From Rhizobium sp. BK313 (GTDB taxonomy: Bacteria > Pseudomonadota > Alphaproteobacteria > Rhizobiales > Rhizobiaceae): a stretch of DNA of 64,000 bases. Below, piece by piece: positions 9,202 to 17,790 of this stretch. Position numbers and translations under genes: made by a program. Where the stretch lies: assembly GCF_014193655.1 (NCBI RefSeq), contig NZ_JACHZQ010000008.1, forward strand, positions 344,158 to 408,157, written 5' to 3'. Numbering within the stretch: position 1 is the first letter of the stretch; each line of letters begins with the position of its first letter. Below the pieces are notes generated by a model, which saw only the letters and a program-made list of their open reading frames with translations, did no database searches and was not told the origin of the DNA.

Positions 9202-9215
9202 ATGTTGACCAACAT
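9202..9215. promoter_or_regulatory. Candidate TetR-type operator palindrome
   Basis: ATGTTG-AC-CAACAT is a perfect 6-2-6 palindrome 37 bases upstream of the preferred TTG start of the TetR regulator. This size and place suit an autoregulatory TetR site. The downstream gene is the only evidence for the binder. Confidence 0.5.
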
Positions 9216-9251
9216 ATAACCAGGTGCATTCAGACCGACGAGGACCGAGAC

Positions 9252-9824
9252 TTGAAGGTAAACAGGGCTCAGGCCGAGCGAAATCATCGCCATATTATTG
9301 ATGTTGCCGGGCAACTGTTCCGCGAGCACGGCTTCGACGGTATCGGCATTACCGAGCTTATGAAAAGCGCCGGACTGACACATGGTGGCTTCTACAACAG
9401 CTTCGCATCGAAGGAAGACCTTGCTGCCCAAGCTTGCGAGCGCGCCTTCGAAGGCACACGCGAGCGTTGGGAAAGCGCTGCAGAAAATTCGAAGGACGAC
9501 GCTTTTTCGGCAATCGTCGAATTCTATTTGTCGAAGCACCATTGCGACCATCCGGGTACCGGTTGTGCACTCGCAGCCCTCGCTCCCGATGCTGCGCGAC
9601 ACGGTGGGAGCATCCGATCGGTGTTCACGAGAGGAATTCGCTCTTACATCGACACTCTGTCTCGAGCAATGCCCGGCCGTAGGGGTGGCTTGAAGCGCAA
9701 GCAGGTTTTGTCATCGCTCTCGGAAATGGTGGGAGCAGTTATTTTAGCGCGTGCCTGCGATGACCCTGCAATGTCGAAGGAGATCTTGGAGGCCAGCCTT
9801 TCCAATCTGAAGGGCCAGCGGTAA
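9252..9824 (+). CDS. TetR/AcrR-family transcriptional regulator
   Basis: DNA-binding repressor of 190 residues. The N-terminal helix-turn-helix is clear (IIDVAGQLFREHGFDGIGI, then TELMKSAGLTHGGFYNSFASKEDL), followed by an all-helical ligand domain. I prefer the TTG start at 9252 (giving MKVNRAQAERN) because homologues start there; an alternative TTG at 9195 would place the operator inside the gene. The gene stands alone, facing a quinone oxidoreductase operon across a bidirectional hairpin. The ligand is unknown. Confidence 0.88.
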   Translation: MKVNRAQAERNHRHIIDVAGQLFREHGFDGIGITELMKSAGLTHGGFYNSFASKEDLAAQACERAFEGTRERWESAAENSKDDAFSAIVEFYLSKHHCDHPGTGCALAALAPDAARHGGSIRSVFTRGIRSYIDTLSRAMPGRRGGLKRKQVLSSLSEMVGAVILARACDDPAMSKEILEASLSNLKGQR

Positions 9825-9970
9825 GGAACGCTGCCCAGACCGGACGTCACGGTGGGCCCCGAAACCTCCAGGTTGGCCTGACCGATACAAACCGGACCGC
9901 TTTCGGACGACCCTTGTGCCGAATGTTCATCGCTCCGGGGTCGCCCCCGGATTGATGCCTCCAATGGACC

Positions 9971-10001
9971 CGGTTTCGATACAGCCTTCCGATCGAAACC
10001 G
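9971..10001. terminator. Bidirectional hairpin between convergent genes
   Basis: CGGTTTCGAT at 9971-9980 pairs perfectly with ATCGAAACCG at 9992-10001 around an 11-nt loop. It sits between the TetR stop (9824) and the oxidoreductase stop on the other strand (10084), where a two-way terminator is expected. Confidence 0.6.
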
Positions 10002-10083
10002 CATCGACGTCGGTGAGAATGGCTGAGATCTTACCATCGGCATCCTGAGGCGAGCCGGTGGGTGTTGTCTCGCAACGAACGCT

Positions 10084-11127
10084 TCAAGTGTGAGCAACCA
10101 TTGTCGACGCGCCTATATCCAACACAACACGTCCAATCGTTGCCCCCGTCTCCAGAGCCGTGTGGGCCTCTCCCACGCCTGCAAATGGTACGACGCGATC
10201 GATGTGGACCGTCAGTTTGCCTGAATCGACAAGTTCCGCGATCTGCTTAAGAACCGCCGTTTGTTGCAAACGGTATTCGTGATGTCCAGCAATCTGCGGA
10301 TAGCCGATATTGACGAATTTGACGTCGATGTTTCTCCATTCGGCCAAGGCATTCGTTTCCCTGGGCCAATCGGAGACCACAGTATTGATCAGGGAGCCAT
10401 AAGGAGCGACATGCTCGAAACTGTTCGCGAAATTTCCGTGGCCGACGAAATCGAAGACGTGATCAGCGCCCTCCTTTCCCGTCCAGGCTTGTAGAGCCTT
10501 GACCACACTTTCATGCTTGTAATTGATCGCACGCTCGACCCCCAATTTGCGCACAAACGCCGCTTTATCCTCATTGGATACTGTCGCTGCAACCCGCGCG
10601 CCCAGTGAAAGTGCCAGTTGGATGCTGAGATGCCCGAGCCCGCCAGCACCGCCGTGGATCAGGACGAAATCACCTGGTTTGATCTCAGCCTTCTCGTAAA
10701 CGGCCTCCCACGCGGTAAGAGCGGCGACGGGAAGTCCGGCGGCTTCCACAAAGCCGAGCGACTTCGGCTTCAGTGTCGCGTAATCACCGTTCAAGACCTT
10801 GAGTTCAGCATAGCTCCCGAAGTTGCCCCTATAGCCACCATCTATGTACCAGACTTCATCACCAACCTTGAAGTGATGAACTGCGGCGCCGACGGCCTCG
10901 ACAACGCCGACGCCGTCAATGCCCAATATAATAATCTCACCGGCTTTGCCTGCAAATCCACCGCCATTCTTTCTATTCTGCCAATCGGCGGGATTGACCC
11001 CCGCCGCTTTGACCCTGACAAGAATGTCCGTTTCTCTTTGAAGTTGTGGTCGTTCAATCTGCCGGATGTGAAGAACCTCCGGTCCACCCGCCTCGGTCAT
11101 CGCCAACGCTGTCATGGTATCAGACAT
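10084..11127 (-). CDS. Zinc-free quinone oxidoreductase-type dehydrogenase (MDR)
   Basis: NADPH-dependent reductase of quinones or activated alkenes, 347 residues from MSDTMTALAM. Typical features are AAGVNPADWQNR, GIDGVGVVEAVG and the nucleotide-binding HGGAGGLGHLSIQLA. It lacks the structural-zinc cysteine cluster, which places it with quinone oxidoreductases rather than zinc alcohol dehydrogenases. Its start overlaps the end of the upstream Gfo/Idh/MocA gene by 8 bases, so the two are translationally coupled within a three-gene operon. The physiological substrate is unknown. Confidence 0.9.
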   Translation of the reverse strand: MSDTMTALAMTEAGGPEVLHIRQIERPQLQRETDILVRVKAAGVNPADWQNRKNGGGFAGKAGEIIILGIDGVGVVEAVGAAVHHFKVGDEVWYIDGGYRGNFGSYAELKVLNGDYATLKPKSLGFVEAAGLPVAALTAWEAVYEKAEIKPGDFVLIHGGAGGLGHLSIQLALSLGARVAATVSNEDKAAFVRKLGVERAINYKHESVVKALQAWTGKEGADHVFDFVGHGNFANSFEHVAPYGSLINTVVSDWPRETNALAEWRNIDVKFVNIGYPQIAGHHEYRLQQTAVLKQIAELVDSGKLTVHIDRVVPFAGVGEAHTALETGATIGRVVLDIGASTMVAHT

Positions 11128-12211
11128 GATGAGCGCTCCGATCGCTACTTTCAATGTCCGCAAGCAGGCGGTGCAGGGCAATCGCGTCTTCGAAGGTCGG
11201 GCACAGCCGTGTTCCCGTTAAGATATCCGAAGCGAGGCGCTGATATGCGACGGCCATGCTCTGCGGGATGCCGATTTCGAACCGATCGTCGCCATATTTG
11301 CTCGGAATATCGAGCTGGCGCAGGACGTCATCGCCCTGAGCGCCACGGACCTGATACCCACCTGCGCCGATGTAGCCAACCGGCGTCGTCACAACAATGT
11401 CGCCCTCACTGCCATTGATCTCCCAATGGAAGTTTGTCGCCCGCGAGAGGCCACCCCGGAAGTGGATGTTAATAAACACACCGCTTTCCAGAACTCCCGA
11501 GACGGCAATCTGATCTGGTACACCCATCGGAGCGTCCTGACCCGTTTCGATGATCCGGGTCGTCTTGCGAACGGAGGCAAGAGTGCCGCTCACCTCGGCG
11601 AAACGGGAATCCAAAGCATATAGAACCGCATCGACCGAATGACCGAAAGGCACCCTCAGCATCCCAGCGCCGTTCTGGGGATCGAGAGTGTATTTAAACA
11701 TCTCGTTCATTGAGTCCCCCCAGATGATACCGGAGCCTATCAGTGTGGACGACCGAACGGTCCCGACATAACCTTCCCTGACCAGATCGCGCACGAAGTT
11801 GATCGCGGGGGCAGACCTGGTCTGGAGCCCGACTGCGGCATGAACCCCTTTCGTCTTTGCCAGTTCATTCATCTTCGCGGCGTCGGCGAGATTGATGCCG
11901 AGCGGCCATTCGCAAAGGACGGATTTCCCGGCATTGATTGCCTGTGTGACGAGGTCCAGGTGACGGGGAACTTTTACGGAAATGACGACCAGGTCGACGT
12001 CTCGGCGGCTTACAAGCTCCTCAGTCGTTGCAACCGCGTTTTTGATGCCGAACTTTTCCGCCGCTGCATTCGCGAGTTCCCGCTCATGATGGCTGATGGT
12101 CGTGATCTCATATTCGGGAAGGAGCCGCAGTGCCGGGATATGTCCGGTTGCTGCCCATCCTTTATCTGGATGCACACCTACGATTCCAACTCTGATGCGA
12201 TTCTTGCTCAT
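11120..12211 (-). CDS. Gfo/Idh/MocA-family oxidoreductase
   Basis: NAD(P)-dependent dehydrogenase of a sugar- or cyclitol-like substrate, 363 residues. The N-terminal Rossmann fold starts RVGIVGVHPDKGWAATGHIPAL. The position usually occupied by EKP is CEWPLG here, as in Gal80-like members, so catalysis cannot be assumed. The C-terminal alpha/beta domain is complete. The start overlaps the upstream SnoaL-like gene as ATGA and the end overlaps the quinone oxidoreductase gene, giving an operon transcribed away from the AraC regulator. Confidence 0.9.
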   Translation of the reverse strand: MSKNRIRVGIVGVHPDKGWAATGHIPALRLLPEYEITTISHHERELANAAAEKFGIKNAVATTEELVSRRDVDLVVISVKVPRHLDLVTQAINAGKSVLCEWPLGINLADAAKMNELAKTKGVHAAVGLQTRSAPAINFVRDLVREGYVGTVRSSTLIGSGIIWGDSMNEMFKYTLDPQNGAGMLRVPFGHSVDAVLYALDSRFAEVSGTLASVRKTTRIIETGQDAPMGVPDQIAVSGVLESGVFINIHFRGGLSRATNFHWEINGSEGDIVVTTPVGYIGAGGYQVRGAQGDDVLRQLDIPSKYGDDRFEIGIPQSMAVAYQRLASDILTGTRLCPTFEDAIALHRLLADIESSDRSAHHV

Positions 12212-12657
12212 GCCTGACTGTCCTGGTGTTGAAGTTCAAAGATCGTGCGGCGGAGTTCAAGGCGGGTAATGACCCAGTCGCCCCGTTGGCGCTTCCAAGT
12301 CTCGTGATAGTGACCGTAACCATGCATGGAACGCAGGTGGTGTTCGTGTCCTGCCGGAAAGATGATGTAGTCTTCCATCGACCAGATCGCCGCCACCTCA
12401 TGGTCCGAGACGACAACGATTTCCGCATTGTGAATCTGGTGGATGCTTTGTGCGCCGTCCAGGAAGGACCGCGTCAATGCGACAAACTCAGATGTGGTGC
12501 TAAACGATGCTGTTGTTTCGCCCTCAGGTCCCAAAAATGTGAGCTCAGGCGTTTCGTGAAACAGTGCCGCGAATTCATCCCAACGTTTCGTATCAAGATG
12601 GCGGCAGTACTGCGCCTTGCGTAGCGCGACGGTGTCTACGATATCTCGCTTGTCCAT
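12208..12657 (-). CDS. SnoaL-like (NTF2-fold) protein
   Basis: Small alpha+beta barrel protein of 149 residues from MDKRDIVD. Fold features are VALRKAQYCRHLDTKRWDEF near the N-terminus and YGHYHETWKRQRGDW near the C-terminus. Such proteins act as small-molecule isomerases, hydratases or dehydratases, or merely bind ligands. The start at 12657 follows AAGGAGATCTCT; an upstream in-frame ATG at 12690 lacks this. It is the first gene of the operon with the Gfo/Idh/MocA and quinone oxidoreductase genes, divergent from an AraC regulator. Confidence 0.82.
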   Translation of the reverse strand: MDKRDIVDTVALRKAQYCRHLDTKRWDEFAALFHETPELTFLGPEGETTASFSTTSEFVALTRSFLDGAQSIHQIHNAEIVVVSDHEVAAIWSMEDYIIFPAGHEHHLRSMHGYGHYHETWKRQRGDWVITRLELRRTIFELQHQDSQA

Positions 12658-12696
12658 AGAGATCTCCTTCGCCTTGCTATTTATTGTCATTTTCTA

Positions 12697-12740
12697 GTAC
12701 GATCGAGCTCAAAACGTCCGCGTTTATTGATCAATCGTAC
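12697..12740. promoter_or_regulatory. Divergent promoter region with 7-bp inverted repeat
   Basis: Between the divergent SnoaL-like and AraC genes, GTACGAT (12697-12703) is repeated in inverted form as ATCGTAC (12734-12740), 30 bases apart. This could be the AraC-family regulator's paired site controlling both directions. The repeat is short, so chance cannot be excluded. Confidence 0.35.
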
Positions 12741-12764
12741 AATTTTTTAGAGGAGATTTGGAGT

Positions 12765-13706
12765 ATGGACCCTTTGACCGAGATTTGCGCGTCATTGCGC
12801 GTTCGAAGAGCCATGTTCACTCGGATCGACGCATATGCGCCGTGGGGTTGGGCATCGTCAGGTGAGCTTGTGGTCAAGTTCGTACTCGTCGTCCGTGGCG
12901 CGGGGGTCCTGATGCTACCGACTGAACCCGTGCCGGTTGCGCTGCGTGGGGGTGATTTGTTCATCATGCTGGACGACACACCCTACAAGATGTTTGACCA
13001 GAGCGGTTCAGTTCTGATGGATTGTATTGACGTGGAGAAAAGGCGGGTTGGAAATTATATCAGGGTCGGTGGCGACGGAGCTTTGACAACCTTCGTTAGC
13101 GGCTTTTTCGAAATCAGTGCGCTCGAAGCAAAGCCGCTTTTCTCTGTTTTGCCGAATTTTCTGCTTTTGAAGTCAGAGGAGAGCCGGACTCGCGCTTTTG
13201 AATCCGTTCTCGAACTCCTGGCAACCGAGACCAGTCAACCCGGCCTCGGCTCTGAGGCCATGATCAGCCGACTCTTTGAGCTTCTTTTCATTCATGCGAT
13301 CCGCGCTTATTCAAGCCAATACAGCGCGCCCAAAAAAGGATGGCTTGCAGCGGTCGTCGATCGACTATTATCCGAGGCGATCAAAGAAATGCATGGCAAC
13401 TTGGCGAACAATTGGACGTTGGAGGCCTTGGCCAAGGCAGCCGGCATGTCTCGTTCGGCTTTTGCTTCGAGGTTCAGGTCGGTCGTTGGCCAAACACCTC
13501 TTGAATATCTGACGGAGTGGCGAATGCACAAAGCCACGCTACTGATCCAGCGCAACGACCTGTCGCTGTCGGAAATCGCTCAAGATGTCGGCTACCATTC
13601 CGAGGCCGCGTTCAACAGGATCTTCAAACGCGAGGTTGGTACAACGCCTGGCGCATTTCGCAGAGATCATTCCGAACAGTCGCCACCGGCTCCGTTGCCT
13701 CTGTGA
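12765..13706 (+). CDS. AraC-family transcriptional regulator with N-terminal cupin domain
   Basis: Transcription factor of 313 residues. An N-terminal AraC-type cupin ligand domain (VVRGAGVLMLPTEP, LRGGDLFIM) is followed by a C-terminal double helix-turn-helix (NWTLEALAKAAGMSRSAFASRF and SEIAQDVGYHSEAAFNRIFKR). The ATG at 12765 is chosen because GAGGAGATTTGGAGT precedes it; an in-frame upstream start at 12684 has no ribosome site and would run into the promoter. Divergent position makes the SnoaL/Gfo/quinone-oxidoreductase operon its probable target. Confidence 0.9.
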   Translation: MDPLTEICASLRVRRAMFTRIDAYAPWGWASSGELVVKFVLVVRGAGVLMLPTEPVPVALRGGDLFIMLDDTPYKMFDQSGSVLMDCIDVEKRRVGNYIRVGGDGALTTFVSGFFEISALEAKPLFSVLPNFLLLKSEESRTRAFESVLELLATETSQPGLGSEAMISRLFELLFIHAIRAYSSQYSAPKKGWLAAVVDRLLSEAIKEMHGNLANNWTLEALAKAAGMSRSAFASRFRSVVGQTPLEYLTEWRMHKATLLIQRNDLSLSEIAQDVGYHSEAAFNRIFKREVGTTPGAFRRDHSEQSPPAPLPL

Positions 13707-13728
13707 CGCGACCCCGAGCGCGGGCCTT

Positions 13729-13748
13729 GGAGTTCCTCCTGGAACTCC
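13729..13748 (+). terminator. Hairpin after the AraC regulator gene
   Basis: GGAGTTCC and GGAACTCC form an 8-bp stem around TCCT, 22 bases after the AraC stop. It lacks a U tract, so it is a possible rather than certain terminator. Confidence 0.45.
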
Positions 13749-14064
13749 GGATGATCGCGCCCCGCAAAGTCCGCAAACGGCGCGCATTCGAAATCGTGGA
13801 CCCGAGTTGGTCACCACCTTCTCCCGCGATATCGGTGCTGCTGTTTTGATCGCCAAAGGCAGGTGCTGCGGAGAAGAGCACCCAAATCCCTAGTCCGGTT
13901 CAGCTTGCGGCAGATTCGTAGACCTTGCTCAAGAAAAGCGAGAGAAAGCTATGTTCGCAACCGTCGAGGTCCCGGCAAACTATGCCGGGACGAAACTAAA
14001 TTGCGATCCAATATCGGGAAATTCAGTTTGCTTTGCTCGATCACTGAACATCCCATTCCGGATG
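13749..14064. other. Intergenic stretch, nothing recognised
   Basis: Roughly 315 bases between the AraC hairpin and the cupin gene stop. Open frames overlap on both strands but none has a domain or a good start. Confidence 0.4.
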
Positions 14065-14532
14065 TTATCCCTGAAGCAGCAGCGGGCCCACAACCGAAAC
14101 GCCGTAAGATTGTGCAACAGCTCTCATATCGATGTCGCCGCCTTGCGCTCTCAACCTAAGAACCTCTTCCACTCCGCCAGGCGTCGTCGTCACGACGACG
14201 CGAAGAGGCACATCTGAAGGGTTGCCCCATGCGTGGGGAACCTTTCTCGGCAAGGAAATGACCGACCCGGCAGGAGCATCGATCGTCTTGTCGCCACAAG
14301 CGATGCGTGCCGTGCCTTCCACGACGACAAAGTGCTCATCCTCGTTCTCATGCACATGCATTGGCGTACTGTCCCCAGGGCTTGAGACGATCTCAACGAC
14401 AGAATATGCCCCTTGAGTGTCGGCGGCAGAAACGCGGATCTTGCAACGCTCGCCGGGCCTCGTTTCGAGCCATCCATCCCCGCCGTTACGATCAATGGAT
14501 TCGGCGTCAGATATCGTTGGCTGTGTCGTCAT
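14065..14532 (-). CDS. Cupin-domain protein
   Basis: Single-domain cupin of 155 residues. The first metal-binding motif is visible as PMHVHENEDEHFVVVEG (His-x-His...Glu/His), and the second as LPRKVPHAWGNPSDVP. Members include small dioxygenases, isomerases and ligand sensors; no specific role can be assigned. The initiator follows AATAGGAGCTAAC. The AT-rich upstream region carries several short palindromes, suggesting regulated expression. It stands alone. Confidence 0.82.
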   Translation of the reverse strand: MTTQPTISDAESIDRNGGDGWLETRPGERCKIRVSAADTQGAYSVVEIVSSPGDSTPMHVHENEDEHFVVVEGTARIACGDKTIDAPAGSVISLPRKVPHAWGNPSDVPLRVVVTTTPGGVEEVLRLRAQGGDIDMRAVAQSYGVSVVGPLLLQG

Positions 14533-15072
14533 GTTAGCTCCTATTTTGAATCAAATGGATGTTGAGATCTTCGTAGGTTCATCGTGTACAGCGACATCCG
14601 GGCAACCCACGAGGCAGCCATCTGTCGTTGAACGCCGAACAATACAAATATCTAACGATGGTATTTCTTATGTATTTCAATGAAATATTTAGAGTTACGA
14701 TAGTAATATTTCCGTTTATCGTGACTACTCCGCGCATATTTGAAATACATAACGTATTTTCATGGTTTTTCTATTAATCCGGCTTTTAATTTTTCCTCAT
14801 AACTTGACTTGTTTTGACGAAAATACGATTACGGGCATCCGAAGCGATTGTCGGCGACATCCGCGGATCGAAATCTCGCTTGTATGTCGGCACTTGAGTG
14901 TCGCGTTAATTCGCGCCCCATCGAGATAGCCGACGATTGATCGATGGCAGAAGATGGCGAACCCGAGACAGTTTAAGAAACGCTACCTCCTCGACTGCCG
15001 TGCGCGAAGGCCGCGATCGCGCACGACAGTCAATCATTCCGAAGTCGATCCGCACATCGACAGGGGTGAGCT
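14533..15072. other. AT-rich regulatory region with TATTTC/GAAATA palindromes
   Basis: Gene-free stretch of 540 bases, clearly AT-rich from about 14640 to 14830. TATTTCA-A-TGAAATA (14673-14687) is a perfect 7-1-7 palindrome, and a second imperfect one (GAAATAC-ATAAC-GTATTTTC) lies near 14740-14760. Both share the ATTTC/GAAAT core of the palindrome at 5114. They lie upstream of the cupin gene (start 14532). No coding sequence is supported. Confidence 0.45.
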
Positions 15073-15888
15073 CTAAGCTTTCAAAAGGTCAGCAAGCTCG
15101 CCAAAACTCGCGGCATTCAGGTCGAATTGGGGATCGGGTTTGGCGTCGACCTGGCCGGACGGTCCTGCTTCTAATGGACGGGAGATGAATGCCGTCCGCA
15201 TGCCCTGGGCCTTGGCTGCTTGGAGATCCTGTTTATGACAGGCAACCATCATGATCTCGTCGGGTCGCAAGCCCAAAAATTGAGGCGCAAGCTGATACAC
15301 CTTCGGGCTAGGCTTCACACTCTGTGCGAGTTCGGACGTCATAATGAGGTCCCAAGGCAAATCGCGGAACTTAGCTAGCTTAACCATGTCCGCCATGTCG
15401 GCATTCGACAGCGTCGACAGGGTATAGCTCCGCTTCAAACGCTGTAGACCGGATAAGGTGTCGGGCCACAGCTCCAAACGCTGCCAAACCGAATTGATAT
15501 GCGCCATTTCATCGGCGGTGAACTCGCCCGGCCCCTGCTCATTCATCACTTTGTCGAGCGCCTCGCGACGCAGCGAGGATAAACTCTGCCAGGGACGGCG
15601 ACCGTTAAGGACGTCGGCGAAGCCTGGTGGAAACAATCCGTGCCAAGCAGTCGCTACCGCTCCCCAATCGACGTTCAGCCCTTTCTCTCGATTAATGACC
15701 TGGCCCTCGTGCACAATCGTGCTCCAGTAGTCGGTGCAGGTTCCGATAACATCGAATACCAGAGCCTTAATCGTGGAGGTATCGTAACCCTGTGCGTTGG
15801 CAGGGCGCGTGAATATCGGCGGGAACCCGGTGAATGCAAGAGCGGCACCGGCAGCTATCAAATTCCGGCGTGATAGCGGGAGGCCCAC
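15073..15888 (-). CDS. Haloacid dehalogenase type II-like protein with Tat signal
   Basis: HAD-superfamily hydrolase of 271 residues from the GTG at 15888. The N-terminus is a twin-arginine signal (LSRRNLIAAGAALAFTG, ending PANAQG), predicting export folded to the periplasm. HAD motif I is LVFDVIGTCTDYW (nucleophile Asp), motif II contains LSTLSNAD, and the motif III lysine is in SVKPSPK. Motif IV is atypical (VACHKQDLQAAKAQG). Longer starts (16134) would bury the Tat signal, so GTG is preferred. L-2-haloacid dehalogenase-like activity is plausible but unproven. Confidence 0.82.
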   Translation of the reverse strand: MGLPLSRRNLIAAGAALAFTGFPPIFTRPANAQGYDTSTIKALVFDVIGTCTDYWSTIVHEGQVINREKGLNVDWGAVATAWHGLFPPGFADVLNGRRPWQSLSSLRREALDKVMNEQGPGEFTADEMAHINSVWQRLELWPDTLSGLQRLKRSYTLSTLSNADMADMVKLAKFRDLPWDLIMTSELAQSVKPSPKVYQLAPQFLGLRPDEIMMVACHKQDLQAAKAQGMRTAFISRPLEAGPSGQVDAKPDPQFDLNAASFGELADLLKA

Positions 15889-16322
15889 TTCATGCGACCG
15901 CGACCACCGTTTGGCCGGTTGAGCGGCCAGCTGCTGATCACCGGTCTGACGAAGAACACCCTGGCCGTTCCCGTACAGAATGGTATCATCGCTTCTTGGG
16001 ATTTTATCGACGTCGATATGTCGTTCGACGCGACCAAATTTCGATGTTGTAGTCAATTTTGGTCTCCAATTCCGTAAGAGCAAAGCCATTTGCCCCTTCG
16101 GTTTGGATATTGCGCGCCCTCTTCCGGAGAACAAAGGTCATATCCGCCGCGTTTTAGGACAGGTGCGCGATCCCTGGTATTCGAAAACTGCTAAAGGCAT
16201 TGGCGAGCCGGCCCCAACGTGTCCCACGGGCACCGACGTGCGCTCGCGTCAAAATCTCGTGATCATCACGCTCGGTTGAATTGTCAACGTCTGTTCTGTA
16301 CTGGGCACAAACTTGGGCAACT
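15889..16322. other. Intergenic region upstream of the dehalogenase-like gene
   Basis: About 430 bases on which the dehalogenase frame stays open without coding-like sequence. No domain, repeat or hairpin stands out. It should contain the promoter of the dehalogenase-like gene. Confidence 0.35.
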
Positions 16323-16823
16323 TCAGCCAATTGCATCGCCGGCGCGAAGAAGAACGCCCTTGAGGGTCTCATCGAGTTCGAGCCCTACCTCAGTCACCCG
16401 GTCATCGGCGAATTGCCCAAAGAGGGACGACGGCCGGTCGTATTCAAAGATGGCTAAGCCTCGGTCGTCTTCGTACAGCACGATGCGCAATGGCGCGTAC
16501 AGTGCGGATCGGATGTCATGCCGCGTCATCCGCGATGCCGTAATCTGGTTGCCGATCTCATACTGGTAGGCTTTGCGGGGTCTGCCCACAATTTCGAGCA
16601 GACTTCCATGATTGCGTATCAGGAACAGAAAGAGTTTTGGGCCATGGTCCTGCAACCATTCCACTTTTTCGCGATCCCTATTTCGGAGCATTTCCGCAAT
16701 GCTAGGGTCTAGTTGCGGAACGAGTTTTTCAAGGGTCGCTTTTACGTCTTCGAGTTTGGCCGAGCACTCGATTCTGATGTGATCGACACTAATCTTTCGT
16801 TGAGAGATGATGGACCTAGTCAC
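16323..16823 (-). CDS. DUF302-like protein
   Basis: Protein of 166 residues from a GTG at 16823 that follows CGGAGACCTCT. I read the C-terminal half as DUF302-like (RIVLYEDDRGLAIFEYDRP, then SSLFGQFADDRV), a fold known from small proteins of unknown function with a tendency to bind ligands. An ATG at 16937 would add 38 unconserved residues. It is the last gene before the enoyl-CoA hydratase, separated by about 165 bases on the same strand. Function unknown. Confidence 0.65.
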   Translation of the reverse strand: MTRSIISQRKISVDHIRIECSAKLEDVKATLEKLVPQLDPSIAEMLRNRDREKVEWLQDHGPKLFLFLIRNHGSLLEIVGRPRKAYQYEIGNQITASRMTRHDIRSALYAPLRIVLYEDDRGLAIFEYDRPSSLFGQFADDRVTEVGLELDETLKGVLLRAGDAIG

Positions 16824-16990
16824 AGAGGTCTCCGTACAAGTTTGGGGGTGGACGTCGTCCTCGCCGCGATCGACAGCCGCGTCGAGAGGTTCCATTGCCA
16901 GCACAGCGATTTGATATCGCGTCGACTTCGGTTGCATTTGACTATGATCTCCTTCTTTTGGAGATTTTTTCCTGCTTACCGGGAGTTGGC

Positions 16991-17779
16991 CTATCGCCCT
17001 TTAAACGGAAAAGCGGGGCGAGGTGCCTTTGCCTTGAAAGCCTCGACCGATACCGGCAGAGCTAGTTTCACGTCTTCGCTCTCGAATAGCGGCATGGCGA
17101 TATCCGCCATGGCTTCATCGGCAGCTGCAATGCCTCCCGTGGCCCATATCCGCAGCAGAGCCTTGTGAGCTGCATGGGCGCGAGTCGGTCCGTTCGCGAG
17201 TTTTTGTGCAAAGGCCTTTGCCTCATCGAACAACTTATCATTCGCAACGACCCGATTGACGACACCATGATGCTCCATCACTTGAGCCGGAACCTGCTCG
17301 GAGGTTAGTGCCCATTCGATCGCCCGCGATCGACCGGCGCGTTCAGCGACCCGGTAGATGCCGCCAAGAACCGTGACGATGGCGAGCGATTGCTCGGGAT
17401 GCCCGAAGCGAGCAGTGTCGCCGGCGAAGATGACGTCGGCTCGAACGGCCAGCTCAAGTCCGCCGCCAAAACATAGTCCCTGCACGGCTGCGATAGTCGG
17501 TATTGACAGGCGCTCGAACTGATTGAACGTTGTCATATAGTCTTCGAGCAGGACGCGCAGTTCCCGGTGGCTCATATCCGGCCAAGGGACGATGTCGCCA
17601 CCGAAGCTGAAGTCCTCGCCTTCGGCGCAAAGGAGCAGCGCTCGCGCGCCGCTGCCACCGATCGCCTTCAGCGCTGAGGTCAGCTCGCCGAGCATTTGCG
17701 GCGACAGCCGGTTCTGCGGCGGGTTTGTCAAAGTGATCGTCGCGAGGTTGCCCTCGATATGATAGACGAGATGCGACAT
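16991..17779 (-). CDS. Enoyl-CoA hydratase/isomerase family protein
   Basis: Crotonase-fold enzyme acting on a CoA thioester, 262 residues and full length. The oxyanion-hole segments are EDFSFGGDIVPWP (about 55-67) and VQGLCFGGGLELAVRADV (about 99-116). The usual catalytic glutamates are not both evident, so hydratase, isomerase or hydrolase activity cannot be distinguished. It lies 11 bases downstream of an alpha/beta hydrolase on the same strand, in an operon read from the 18.7-kb divergent promoter. Confidence 0.9.
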   Translation of the reverse strand: MSHLVYHIEGNLATITLTNPPQNRLSPQMLGELTSALKAIGGSGARALLLCAEGEDFSFGGDIVPWPDMSHRELRVLLEDYMTTFNQFERLSIPTIAAVQGLCFGGGLELAVRADVIFAGDTARFGHPEQSLAIVTVLGGIYRVAERAGRSRAIEWALTSEQVPAQVMEHHGVVNRVVANDKLFDEAKAFAQKLANGPTRAHAAHKALLRIWATGGIAAADEAMADIAMPLFESEDVKLALPVSVEAFKAKAPRPAFPFKGR

Positions 17780-17790
17780 TTTTCGTTCTC

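Noticed and set aside
10618..11418. 266-codon frame opposite the quinone oxidoreductase
   Set aside because: Composition and lack of domains mark it as antisense to a real MDR gene.
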